A stretch of 64,000 bases of DNA. Origin: Hevea brasiliensis. Lineage: Eukaryota; Streptophyta; Magnoliopsida; Malpighiales; Euphorbiaceae. Of this stretch, positions 34,701-44,829 are shown piece by piece. The notes under the pieces are model-generated. The model worked only from the letters and a program-made list of their open reading frames with translations, made no database searches and was not told the origin of the DNA. Where the stretch lies: contig NC_079510.1 in the NCBI RefSeq assembly GCF_030052815.1, positions 26,224,823-26,288,822 of the forward strand, given 5' to 3'. Both the position numbers and the translations under genes were made by a program. Numbering within the stretch: position 1 is the stretch's first letter; each line of letters begins with the position of its first letter.

Positions 34701-35898
34701 AAAATGATTTATAGAAATCATTTATGGTAAGAAAGAGTTCTGATGATATTAAGAGTTGATATCATATCTCATTGCTAATTAGTGATGAGCCTAGTAAGTC
34801 ACACACGTACATAAGTAATCACCAAATTAAATATGATTTAATTAATTAATTAAAGAGTTTAATTAATTAATTAAATAGGTTTGGTTTGCAATTAGATTGC
34901 AAAGTCCCTAACATGGCTTGAAACCAAATCTAGGTTATTGGATGTATAATATAAGTTAAATTTATATTGAAAGTGTTTAAATATAAATTTAATTATGAGA
35001 AATTAATTAATAGAGATTAATTAATTAATTTATATTTGATATAAATTGATTAGACGAAGAGAAATAATTATTTTGGGTTGAGAACGCAAAATTAAGATAC
35101 AAGGGTATTTTGGTCATTTCATAGGGTGACATGTGGCACCATCAGATGGTGACACATGGCACTACACATAAGCTTGCCATTTGTCTTTTAATCATATAAG
35201 ATGATCAAAGACAAGATTAAATCTAAGTTTGACACTTGGCACAATGTGATTGGGTCAATTAAACTAAGAGCCAATCAGAAGGTGACATGTGGCAAGAGTT
35301 TTAAGTAGTGACCTAGCTACATAAGGGAAAGGATGAAAAGAAAAAAATACAAGCTGCTGTTTATTCTTTTGTGCCACAACTAAAAGAGTCCTCTTCCTCC
35401 CTTCTTCTTCTTCTTCATCTCTCAATAATTCAAAGAGAATTGCCAACATTCTCTTGAATTAAAAATACTAGAAATCATTTCTAGTGTCCAATATACATCT
35501 GTAATCTCTCAAAAGGCAAAACCTAATTTTCTAATTAATTAGAAAGGCTTGAGAAGCTGTTCAAGGGGCTGCCATTGGTGATCTTGGTGTGGACAAGCTA
35601 GAGGGACAACATCTGGTGTCCTAGGTGCATCCCGAAAGAGCCAAACACAACTGCAATGCATCAAAAGGTTAGTGCACTTGTTCTTGATCTAGTCTAAGGT
35701 TCTAAAGAATTAATCTGTTAATTTTAAAATCTTAAATGGCAAATGTATATCCAAAATATATTAAAAGTGTTTTAATATGTTTTTTATCATTAAAATCAAA
35801 TAGATAAAAATGAATCTTGCGTAATGCATGTGACCTTAGAAGAAAATTTTTTGAATTCAATGATCTAAACTTATGTTTTTCATGCTTCTGGTCCTACA
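34701..35898 (+). repeat. Copia 3' LTR, part 2
   Basis: Resumes the LTR broken at 22568 and ends CTACA at 35898; GCGGG follows and would be the right-hand target duplication. Total LTR about 2.1 kb. It holds four TGACAYRTGGCA-like boxes (35127, 35150, 35230, 35283) and a TATA-like CTACATAAG at 35317-35325. Confidence 0.9.
35127..35325 (+). promoter_or_regulatory. Copia U3 promoter: four G-box/ABRE-like boxes and TATA-like site
   Basis: TGACATGTGGCA (35127), TGACACATGGCA (35150), TGACACTTGGCA (35230) and TGACATGTGGCA (35283), then CTACATAAG at 35317. The solo LTR has the same layout with one perfect G-box. bZIP or bHLH binding is inferred. Confidence 0.5.
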
Positions 35899-36434
35899 GC
35901 GGGTAGTTCCTGTAATGGGGCATATCCTCATATGCATTGGAACAAATCTAAAATGTAGAGCAATTGCTGCAATGAGCCCTCCTACCACTATATGTCCAGT
36001 GTCCTAGTGAGAAATCCACTTAAAGTGTTGGCAAAGGAAGTACCAAGTACTACATCACCTTCTGCTTACCATGCACCAAAGGAAAAATAGTTCTTTGGCA
36101 TTCACCATGCCTAGACTATCACCATGACCCATGATGGTGTGGGCTGCTAGCGTATAAAGATACCTCAATGCAGGGTTTATCAGCCTCGAAGATTTGGAGC
36201 GGCTAGAGTTATACACCTTTGTGTTAGGAGCAATGGTCCTCCAAAATATAGCACTATCATATTCCATCATGTTTTGAGGGATCTCTTGCAAGCCCTCATT
36301 ATCAAATTCAAACACGGTGTTAAATTAATCCAAGTTCATTACTCAATCCATGCCCAAAAGTCAAAATTCTATCCTACTTATATTTCCCCTATATATAGCC
36401 CATAGGGTCATTTCGAAACTACCCAAAAACTCCA
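35899..36434 (-). pseudogene. Athila ORF1-like relic, C-terminal part
   Basis: The minus strand continues the relic interrupted by the solo LTR. After the junction the frame gives EFLGSFEM, three stops (TGA/TAA-type), then the open stretch 36055-36315: FEFDNEGLQEIP, FWRTIAPN, SRSKSSRLINPALRYLY, AHTIMGHGDSLGMVNAKELF, FLWCMV. Further on, shifted, comes GGLIAAIALHFRF. The order and spacing resemble the plant ATHILA ORF-1 / retrotransposon gag-like family; role in the element unknown. Ended at 35899 by the copia insertion. The assignment rests on motif memory, not a search. Confidence 0.6.
36430..36434. repeat. Target-site duplication CTCCA (partner 38706-38710)
   Basis: CTCCA flanks both ends of the copia solo LTR, and removing the LTR rejoins the relic frame. 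Confidence 0.92.
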
Positions 36435-37568
36435 TGTTAGTAGTATGCCCTAGAGCATATCATTTAGTATGTATCTTGTACATATTTTTATTAATAAAAG
36501 GCATTTCCACTTTTTCGTTTACATGATATATTTATGTCTAATAGAAAAGGTCCATTGATATTTTGTTAAAAATATTATTCTTAAGTTGTTAAGAATATGA
36601 GTTACAATATTTCTAGCACAAAGTATCATAAATAGGTTCACAATTGAAGATACTTCATAATAAGGACATGACTTATCCAGAAAGCTTGTATTCATGTTTG
36701 TTCCCAACTTATTTATATGAGATATAAATAAGATGGAATGGTGAGTCTCATGCCATATAACAAACATGATAGGCACTTATAAATGATAAGTAGGCCAAAC
36801 CAGTGACACTTATGACAAGCACATGGAGTTTACTCCTGTCAATGTTTTGTCATAAATCATATCAATGCATATAATCTTTAGACCTGAGATAGCACAGTTA
36901 TCTTGCATATAGGTAGTTTGAGTTTGATACTGCTTTCATACTTGTACTATGTATGGGTATATGGGCATGTGTTGGCTCCTACTAGTTATATATGGAGGTA
37001 GGTGTTGATCAAGATGGAATCTGTTCCTCTAAGTAAATAGAGATAAAATCCTATGTTCATTTAATTGTTCTTGATGTTTCAAGTTTCTGGCCAGGATAGA
37101 TAGATTTATTCAGAAAAGAGTTTCTGATGAGAAAATTTTTTTAATGAAGAACTGGAATTAAAATAGAACATAATATTCATAGCAAATAGAGTTTGACATA
37201 AACCATGACTCCAGCTTGAGTTGGGATTTTGTAACAGAGAGATTCTAGTGCATGGTAACATATGATTATAGGTTCATTTAAGGTAAACCTTACTACTAAT
37301 TGGGTGGCCATGGCATGCTATGCTAGGTGTTAACCATGGTCTATGAGGTTCATAAAATGATTTAGAGAAATCATTTATGGTAAGAAAGAGTTCTGATGAT
37401 ATTAAGAGTTGATATCATGTCTCATTGCCAATTAGTGATGAGCCTAGTAAGTCACACACATACACAAGTTATCACCTATTTCAATATGATTTAATTAATT
37501 AATTAAAGAGTTTAATTGATTAATTAAATAGGTTTGGTTTGCAGTTAAATTGCAAAGTCCCTAGCATG

Positions 37569-37896
37569 ACTTGAAACCAAATCTAGATTATTGGATGTGT
37601 AGTATAAATTAAATTTATATTTAAAGTGTTTAAATATGAATTTAATTAATGAGAAATTAATTAATAGAGATTAATTAATTAATTTATATTTGATATAAAT
37701 TAATTAGAAGAAGAAAAATAATTATTTTGGGTACTTGAAACCAAATCTAGATTATTGGATGTGTAGTATAAATTAAATTTATATTTAAAGTGTTTAAATA
37801 TGAATTTAATTAATGAGAAATTAATTAATAGAGATTAATTAATTAATTTATATTTGATATAAATTAATTAGAAGAAGAAAAATAATTATTTTGGGT
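37569..37896 (+). repeat. 164-bp perfect tandem duplication inside solo LTR
   Basis: 37569-37732 and 37733-37896 appear identical, starting ACTTGAAACC and ending TTTTGGGT. The other copia LTR has one copy (near 34920-35080). Confidence 0.92.
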
Positions 37897-37944
37897 TGAG
37901 AACTCAAAATTAAGACACAGGGGCATTTTGGTCATTTCACAGTG

Positions 37945-38143
37945 TGACACGTGGCACCATGAGATGGTGACACATGGGATTACACATAAGCTTGCCAAAT
38001 GTTTTTTAATCATGTAAGATGATTAAAATCAAGATTAAATATAGGTTTGACACTTGGCACAATGTGATTGGGTCACTTAAACCTAGAGCTAATCAAAGGG
38101 TGACATGTGGCAAGGGTTTAAAGTGTTAACCTAGCTATTTAAG
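37945..38143 (+). promoter_or_regulatory. Copia U3 promoter with perfect G-box/ABRE
   Basis: TGACACGTGGCA at 37945-37956 contains ACACGTGGC, the ABA-response/G-box core. Three variants follow within 168 bp, then CTATTTAAG. In the older LTR copy the CACGTG has become CATGTG, a CpG transition. Confidence 0.5.
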
Positions 38144-38705
38144 TGTGGTTATGAAAAGAAAAATAACCAGTAGCCACTCCTCTCCTTTGTCATGCCACTT
38201 TGAGGCTTTTCATCTATTCTTCTTCATCTCTCATCAATTCAAAGAGATTAGCTATCAATCTCTTGAATTAAGAACACTAGAAATTGTTTCTAGTGTCCTG
38301 TTTACATCTCTAATCTCTTAAAAGACAGAACTTGAATTTCTAATTAATAGAAAAAGCTTTAGAAGCTGTTCAAGGGCTGCCATAGGTGTTCTTGGTGTGG
38401 ACAAGCTAGAGGGACAACATCTGGTGTCCTGAAGACGAATCTCAAAGGCGCAGACACGCTACAGTGCATCAAGAGGTTAGTGTAATCGTTCTTGATTTAA
38501 TCTAGGGTTCTAAAATTAATCTGATTAATTTTAAAATCTTAAATGGCAAATACAGATCCAAAAACATATTAAAAGAGTTTTAATATGTTGTTTATCATTG
38601 AAATCAAATAGATAAAAATAAATCTTGCATGATGCATGTGACCCTAGGTGAAAAATTTTGAATTCAATGGTATAAACTTGTGTTTTTCACGCTTCCATTC
38701 CTTCA

Positions 38706-38985
38706 CTCCATCATTACATTTTTATATGTTGGGTAGTGCAATTGGGCGAATCTTATCCACTCAATGTTGTCCAAATAGCAATCCACTTCTTTCTTTATTC
38801 CAAGTTGCTCCAACAACTCTATGTCCAGGTATTTGGTGGATATAATTCTGTGGTTATTCAACTTGGCACAGATATTGATACACTTGAATTGTATAGATGT
38901 TTTTAAGCACAATTGTATACTATCTCATAACATTTAGGTATGTAATCTCATGCATAGTAGTTGATTTCATTAGTTTTTGAAATTT
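38706..38985 (-). pseudogene. Athila ORF1-like relic, N-terminal part
   Basis: Open at 38703-38912 on the minus strand: RIISTKYLDIELLEQLGI, then WIRFAQLHYPTYKNVMME, which runs into the other half across the solo LTR. The STKYxD ... LxxLGI ... PTYxxxxxEFL pattern is that of ATHILA ORF-1-like proteins. Nothing recognisable in 38913-38985. Confidence 0.58.
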
Positions 38986-38989
38986 CTAT

Positions 38990-40383
38990 TGTCAAGCCCT
39001 TAATCCCATGTTTTCTGCATCATTTCAGGTGTTTGGGTGAAGCCCCAGAGTATAGGAGTGTAAAGAAAATCTTGGAAAGGTCAAAAGACTCAGAATTGCT
39101 GCTGATACAAAGTACACGGGCCATGTAACCTTCTGCCAGATGAAAGCCAGAGAGCCAATGGAGAAACACAAGTACACTGGTCTTGTAATTGGACCCGTGT
39201 AATCTGTAGGGACCCGTGTAAGTCTCTGCCGAGCACAAGCTTGAAGAACTTTCTGAGAACAAAAGTACACAGCCAGTGTAACCAGGCCCGTATAGCCAGC
39301 GTAGACCCATGTAAGTCTCTGTGCCAATGTAAGACTCCGCAATTCCACTCCAGTAAGTTACACGGCCTGGGTCTATGTAGTGACACCGAGCCATGCACCA
39401 TGCGGCAGCCAGTTTTTAAACCTGAGCTCCCGCTCTTATTTCCACATTGAAATCAGACTCGTAAGGCTTTTTGGACTCAAAATGACCTAACCCTAGAACA
39501 GCTATTATAAATAGAAGCAGAAAACATCAAAACGAGGAAGGGATCCTTTGATAACACTTTTTAGGAGTTTTAAAGAAACTCGCGTTCTGCACTCTCTCCA
39601 ATCTTCTAGAGGAGAAGAATATCAGTATCAAGAGGAGTTTTCTAGCTGAAGTTTCTCAAGATCAAAGCTGCAAACTCCCTTCGGTTCCTTTATTCCATCT
39701 CCTTAAACTGATTTTTATTGTCTTATTTCTTCTATATGATTCTTTATCTTTTTATCATGATGCTTGCTGAACTCATGAGTGAGTAGTTTTCATATTTTGG
39801 AATTGGGAGAGTAATGCTTGTAATCATTGTTATGGATAAACATTAAGTTTTATTTGTTGGATTTGAGATTTGTTCCTTGATTTAATTTATTGTGATCTTA
39901 ACGCATGCTATGTGCCGGTACCCACTTAGTATTGGTTGTAGATATTAATTAAAGGACTGAAAGGTGAAGATTAATATTAGAAAATCAAGATCTTGAACCT
40001 AGGAATTTTGACCTAGACATAGGCTGATAGCTTTGTGGAACTTCAAAATTGGTCAAAGACCTTAAAGGATTTTAATTAATTTGATCGCCACAAAAGTCAA
40101 GTTTAAGTTAATTAAATACACCCTAGGTGCCTTGAAATCTTAAGATTCAAGTGTGAAATCTTAATTCCGGAATTGTTCCAAAATAGATTAATTCATTTTA
40201 AATTTATCATTTTAGTGTTTAAAATAGTTAACTTTCATTCCCTCATTGTTCGATAGCCTAAACAGTTAAAATTACTGTGTAGATTGGTAATTACTAATCA
40301 AATTCCTCGTGGGAACAATATTTTACTCATTACTTTATTACTTGTTAGCGATCTGTGCACTTGCGGTGGTTGTAAAACTAGCA
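38990..40383 (+). repeat. Athila 5' LTR (left end approximate)
   Basis: The right end is placed at the CA before the primer site (AACTAGCA, 40383). The left end is a guess at TGTCAAGCCC (38990); no second LTR or target duplication is visible to fix it. It contains a clear TATA box and a GC-richer stretch (39110-39400) with many short ACACGGGCC / ACCCGTGTAA-type motifs. Overlapping minus-strand ORFs at 39020-39401 come from this repeated region. Confidence 0.6.
39506..39514 (+). promoter_or_regulatory. Athila LTR TATA box
   Basis: TATAAATAG, a consensus plant TATA box. Transcription would start about 30 bp downstream, leaving a ~0.84 kb R-U5 region. Confidence 0.65.
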
Positions 40384-40393
40384 AACAAGTTTT

Positions 40394-40411
40394 TGGCGCC
40401 GTTGCTGGGGA
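40394..40411 (+). other. Athila primer-binding site (tRNA-Asp type)
   Basis: TGGCGCCGTTGCTGGGGA, the primer site known for Athila-lineage elements, complementary to tRNA-Asp; one base differs from the usual GCCGGGG form. Confidence 0.9.
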
Positions 40412-40530
40412 GTTTTGGCTTTAGTAATATCGAGCGATAGGCAATTTAGCTAATTTAGGCAATTATATTTATTACCTAATTTTATTTGATTTGTTTTATT
40501 TCTTTTCTTTTTTCTTAGGTACCCGATCTG

Positions 40531-41928
40531 GTGACAAGAACAAGGCTAAAAGAAGAAATTTTGAACTGTGATCCGGAGACAGACAGAACTCTGAGAGCCA
40601 TCAGGAGGGAAAGGAAACATCAAGAGCACGATGAAGAAGATCCTGAAATTCCAACCATGGCCAATAATAATGACAAACCAAGACTCTTGAGAGACTACGG
40701 AGCTCCATCTGTCCAAGGATTTCAACCCAGTGTCACTAGACCCACAGTGGAAGCCAATAACTTTGAATTAAAACTAGCATGGCTTCAAATGATTCAACAA
40801 ACCCAGTTTGTAGGTTCACCAACAGAAGATCCATATTATTACCTCCAGTGCTTTCTTGCCCTATGTGACACATTGAAGATGAATGCAGTGTTTGATAAAG
40901 CCATAAGACTCAGAGCATTCCCATTCTCCCTTCGAGACAGAGCAAGGAAGTGGTTACTCTCTCAACCAGCTGGAACGTTGGCCACTTGGGAAAACCTCTT
41001 ACAAGCTTTTCTAGTAAGGTATTTTCCACCTGCAAAGACTACAAGACTGAGACTTGAGCTCAACACTTTCAGACAAAAGGAAAGAGAATCACTCTATGAT
41101 GTATGGGAAAGATATAAAGACCTGTAGAGGGAATGTCCACACCATGGCATAGAGGATTGGCTATTAGTACAAAATTTCTATAATGGGTTACTACCTTCTA
41201 CAAGGAGCATAATTGATTCAGCTCTAAAAGGTGACCTAATGGAGAAAACAGTGATACAAGCACTTGAACTTTTATAGAGGGTTGCATACCATAATTATGA
41301 GTGGTCAAATGAAAGAGGAAATGCAAGGAGAACAGCAGGAGTCTTGGAAGTAGACACCCTAAGCATGATAAATGCCCAATTTGATCAGCTCATAAGGAGG
41401 CTTGATAAAATGCAAGCCAATGCAGTAGGGATGAATAGTCAATATGAGGATAGCCATGGAGGAGGATATTTAGAATATAATAGCTTTAATGAACCCTCCA
41501 CAGAACAAATGAACTATGTGAATAATGGAGGAAACTTCAACCAGTGGCAGCCCAACAATCCATATTCAAACACCTATAACCCTGGATGTAGGAACCACCC
41601 AAATTTCTCATGGTCCAATTAGTAGAACCAGCCAATAAACAAGCAACAAGGGTGCAAACCACCAGCACCCCCTGGATTTCAGAACAGAAGCCAAAACTTT
41701 GCACAGTCACCACCACCTCCTCAACCTCAGCAACCTGAACCGAAGATAACCATGGAATCCATGATGGAAGGTTTCCTAGCAGTTCAACAACAACAGAATG
41801 AATTGATTAAACAGCTAACTTCCAAAATGGACCAACTTGCTACCCATAACAAGATGCTGGTGAATCAAATTGCTTAACAAGCAAGTTCTTCAAGTAAGGC
41901 TGCTGGTAAACTGCCTAGTCAACCAGAG
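40531..41928 (+). pseudogene. gag: Athila gag
   Basis: Single frame from 40531 with only nonsense codons: TAG 41125, TAG near 41275, TAG-TAG 41620-41625 and TAA 41875. The expected ATG is GTG at 40531, read before TRTRLKEE. Capsid motifs: FELKLAWLQMIQQTQF, FPFSLRDRARKWL, LLQAFLVRYFPPAKTTRLR, FRQKERESLYDVWERYKDL, CPHHGIEDWL. Asn/Gln-rich C-terminal region, PPPP run and a likely coiled coil (LAVQQQQNELIKQLTSKM). No CCHC knuckle seen. Confidence 0.88.
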
Positions 41929-43023
41929 ATGAACCCAAGGGAGCATTGTAAGGTAGTTACATTGAGGAATGGGAGAAGTCTAGTACAATCAGAGAAAGAA
42001 CCAATAGATGAGACCTTAGAAAAATCTGAGAACCGAGTAGAGAAAAAGGAGGGAGAAGCCAAGAAAGATCAGGAAGAGGAAGCAGGGAAGAAAAAAAAGT
42101 TACCAGAGCCATACCAACCTCCCCTACCTTTTCCTCAGAGATTTCAGAAAGCCAAATTGGACAAGCAGTTTGGGAAGTTTTTAGAAGTTTTACAGAAACT
42201 TTATATCAATATCCCCTTCACTGAAGCACTCTCTCAAATGCCATCCTATGCTAAATTTCTTAAGGAAATTCTGTCAAAGAAAAGAAAGCTGGAAGACTAT
42301 GGGACAGTTGCTCTAATAGAGGAATACAATGCCATATTGCAAAACAAGCTGCCTCCAAAGTTGAAAGATCCAGAAAGCTTCTCCATACCTTGCCTCATTG
42401 GTAACAAGAAAATAGACAAAGCCCTCTGTGATCTTGGGGCAAGTGTGAGTTTAATGCCCCTATCAATATGCAAAAAGTTAGAGATCGAAGAACTGAAGCC
42501 CATGACAATTTCACTGCAATTGGCTGATCGATCAGTTAAATATCCTGTGGGCATACTTAAGAACAACCCCATCAAAGTGGGTAAATTCTTTTTTCCAGTA
42601 GACTTTGTTGTTCTTGAAATGGAAGAAGATGTTCAGATCCCTATCATCTTGGAAAGATCATTCTTGGCAACCGTTAGAGCCATCATAGACGTCAAAAATG
42701 GGCGACTAACCCTCAAGGTAGGAGAAGAAGAAGTGGAATTCAACTTGTTCGACACAATGAAACACAAATTCAAACCTGATGAATGCTTCAAGGTTGACAT
42801 AATTGACAAACAAGTTGAAGAGGAATTTCATAAGACACATCCTAAAGATCCTCTTGAAGCATGTATTGTGCACAGCCACACAGTGAATGATGAAGACACA
42901 GAAATAGCAGCCTGTGTACAACAGCTAGCAGCTCATCCACCCTTACTCCTAGCTCAAGCCTCCGAGATGGAAGAGTTAAAGGAGGAACAACCCAAAGACA
43001 AGCTCCAGGAAAATGACAATTAG
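41929..43023 (+). pseudogene. pol: Athila aspartic protease region
   Basis: Continues the gag frame after the TAA at 41875; 364 codons open. It starts near a conserved VVTLRNGRSL, then a Lys/Glu-rich linker, PPLPFPQRFQKAKLDKQFGKF, INIPFTEALSQMPSYAKFLK, and the protease active site ALCDLGASVSLMPLSI (about 42418-42465). VVLEMEEDVQIPIILERSFL matches the second half of the fold. Stop TAG 43021. Confidence 0.9.
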
Positions 43024-44165
43024 GTAGAACTGAAACCTCTCCCCTCCTCACTAAGTTATGCATTTCTGGACTCAAACTCTAAATATCCTATTATAATCAA
43101 TGCTAGCCTGTCTAAGTTAGAAGTGAAAAAATTGTTAAGAGAGCTTTGGATCCATAATAAGGCCATAGGGTATAAAATAGAAGACCTGAAAGGGAAAAAG
43201 CCCTCGATTTGCATGTATAGGATACCCATGGAAGAAAATAGTAAACCTACTATCGAGCACTAAAGAAGACTTAACCCAAACATGAAAGAAGTAGTCAAGA
43301 AGGAAATTTTGAAACTATTAGATGCAGGTATCATATACCCAATTTCTAATAGTAAATAGATTAGTCTAGTACATGTAGTTCCTAAGAAGGGTGGGACAAC
43401 TATTATCCAAAATGCAAACAATGAACTAATCCCTATTAGGGTAGTCACTGGTTGGCGAATGTGCATAGATTATCGGAAATTGAACAGTGCTACCAGAAAA
43501 GACCATTTTCCTCTCCCTTTCATCAACCAAATGTTAGAAAGGTTAGCAAAACACTCTTATTTCTGTTATCTAGATGGGTATTAGGGATTCTTTTAAATTC
43601 CTATTCACCCAGAAGACTAAGAAAAGACCACATTCACTTGCCCTTATGGAACATTTACATATAGGAGAATACCTTTTGGTCTTTGTAATGCCCCTGCTAC
43701 CTTTCAAAGATGCATGATGGCTATTTTTTCTAATTATATTGAAAATATCATGGAAGTTTTTATGGATGATTTTTCTGTCTATGGAACTACTTTTGATGAT
43801 TGCCTAGCTAATTTACCTAAAGTGTTGCAAAGATGTGAAGAATCAAACTTGGTCCTAAATTGGGAAAAATGCCACCTCATGGTTAGAGAATGTATAGTTC
43901 TAGGACATTTGATATCAGAAAGAGGAATTGAGGTTGATAAGGCAAAAATTGAGATCATTGAAAACATGCCACCACCATCATCAGTTAAGGGAGTGCGAAG
44001 CTTTTTGGGACATGTAGGGTTCTACAGAAGATTCATTAAAGATTTTTCCAAACTATCTAAGCCACTTACCAACCTGTTAAGTCAAGATGTTCCCTTTTAT
44101 TTTGATAAAAATTGCCTTATTTCTTTTAACAGGATCAAAGAAGCTCTGATCTTAGCACCAATAAG
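43024..44165 (+). pseudogene. pol: Athila reverse transcriptase
   Basis: Same frame as gag and protease. Motifs: RRLNPNMKEVVKKEI, LVHVVPKKGG, GWRMCIDYRKLNSATRKDHFPLPF, YRRIPFGLCNAPATFQRCM, FMDDFSVYG (catalytic pair), VLGHLISERGIEVDKAKIE, VRSFLGHVGFYRRFIKDFS. Stops: TAA 43261, TAG 43357, TAG 43582, TAA 43594, TAA 43618, mostly where Gln or Trp is expected. No frameshift for ~3.6 kb until about 44166. Confidence 0.92.
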
Positions 44166-44829
44166 CAGCCACCAGATTAGGAGCTACCATTTGAGGTGAT
44201 GTGTGATGCAAGTGACTTTGCAGTTGGAGCGGTGCTTGGGCAAAGAAAAGATAAAAAGCTCCATGCTATTTATTATGCCAACAAGACACTCGATGACGCG
44301 CATCAATTATGCAAGCACAGTGAAGGAATTCCTAGCGGTGGTGTTTACAATGGACAAATTCAGATCTTACCTAATTGGGTCAAAAGGCATCGTTTTCACA
44401 GATCATGCTGCCATCTGGTACCTTTTAAAAAAGAATGAAGCAAAACCAAGGCTGATTCAATGGATTCTACTCTTGCGAGAATTTAACCTTGAAATCAAGG
44501 ATAAAAAGGGATCCGAAAATGTATTGGCTGACCATCTTTCTAGGCTGAAATTGGAGTACACAAGAGACTTCGAGGATTTTCCAATTGATGACTCATTTCC
44601 TGATGAGCAACTACCAGCATTCTCCAGGACTCCATGGTATGCTGACTTTGTTAATTTTCTTGTATGTAGGGTATTGCGTCCAAACAAGACTTATCAGCAA
44701 AGGAAAAAATTTCTACATAATGTGAGATATTACATATGGGAGGAACCTCTACTGTACAAGAAATGTAATGATGGGCTGATAAGAAGATGAATACCAAAGG
44801 AAGATATGGAAAGTATCCTTCATCACTGC
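44166..44829 (+). pseudogene. pol: Athila RNase H and start of integrase, truncated by insertion
   Basis: After a shift at about 44166, [27 protein letters not shown] gives the RNase H Asp region; a compensating shift near 44305 returns to the original frame. Then [38 protein letters not shown]. The integrase N-terminal region follows ([23 protein letters not shown]) and breaks after HHC at 44829, where a gypsy LTR begins. The rest of the Athila element is outside the window. Confidence 0.9.

Larger units (their letters stand above)
36435..38705 (+). mobile_element. Copia solo LTR
   Basis: 2271 bp, TGTTAGTAG to CCTTCA, flanked by CTCCA. Same family as 21650/34701 but with a 164-bp tandem duplication (37569-37896) and no internal region, so it arose by LTR-LTR recombination. 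Promoter-like boxes: TGACACGTGGCA (37945), TGACACATGGGA (37968), TGACACTTGGCA (38048), TGACATGTGGCA (38101); TATA-like CTATTTAAG at 38135. Confidence 0.93.

Noticed and set aside
38648..38845. Plus-strand ORF across the right end of the solo LTR
   Set aside because: It straddles the LTR terminus and target duplication, and the opposite strand holds the better-supported relic frame.
39020..39401. Three overlapping minus-strand ORFs of about 100 codons
   Set aside because: They arise in all three frames from the repeated GC-richer part of the Athila LTR; typical of chance openness, with no conserved motif.
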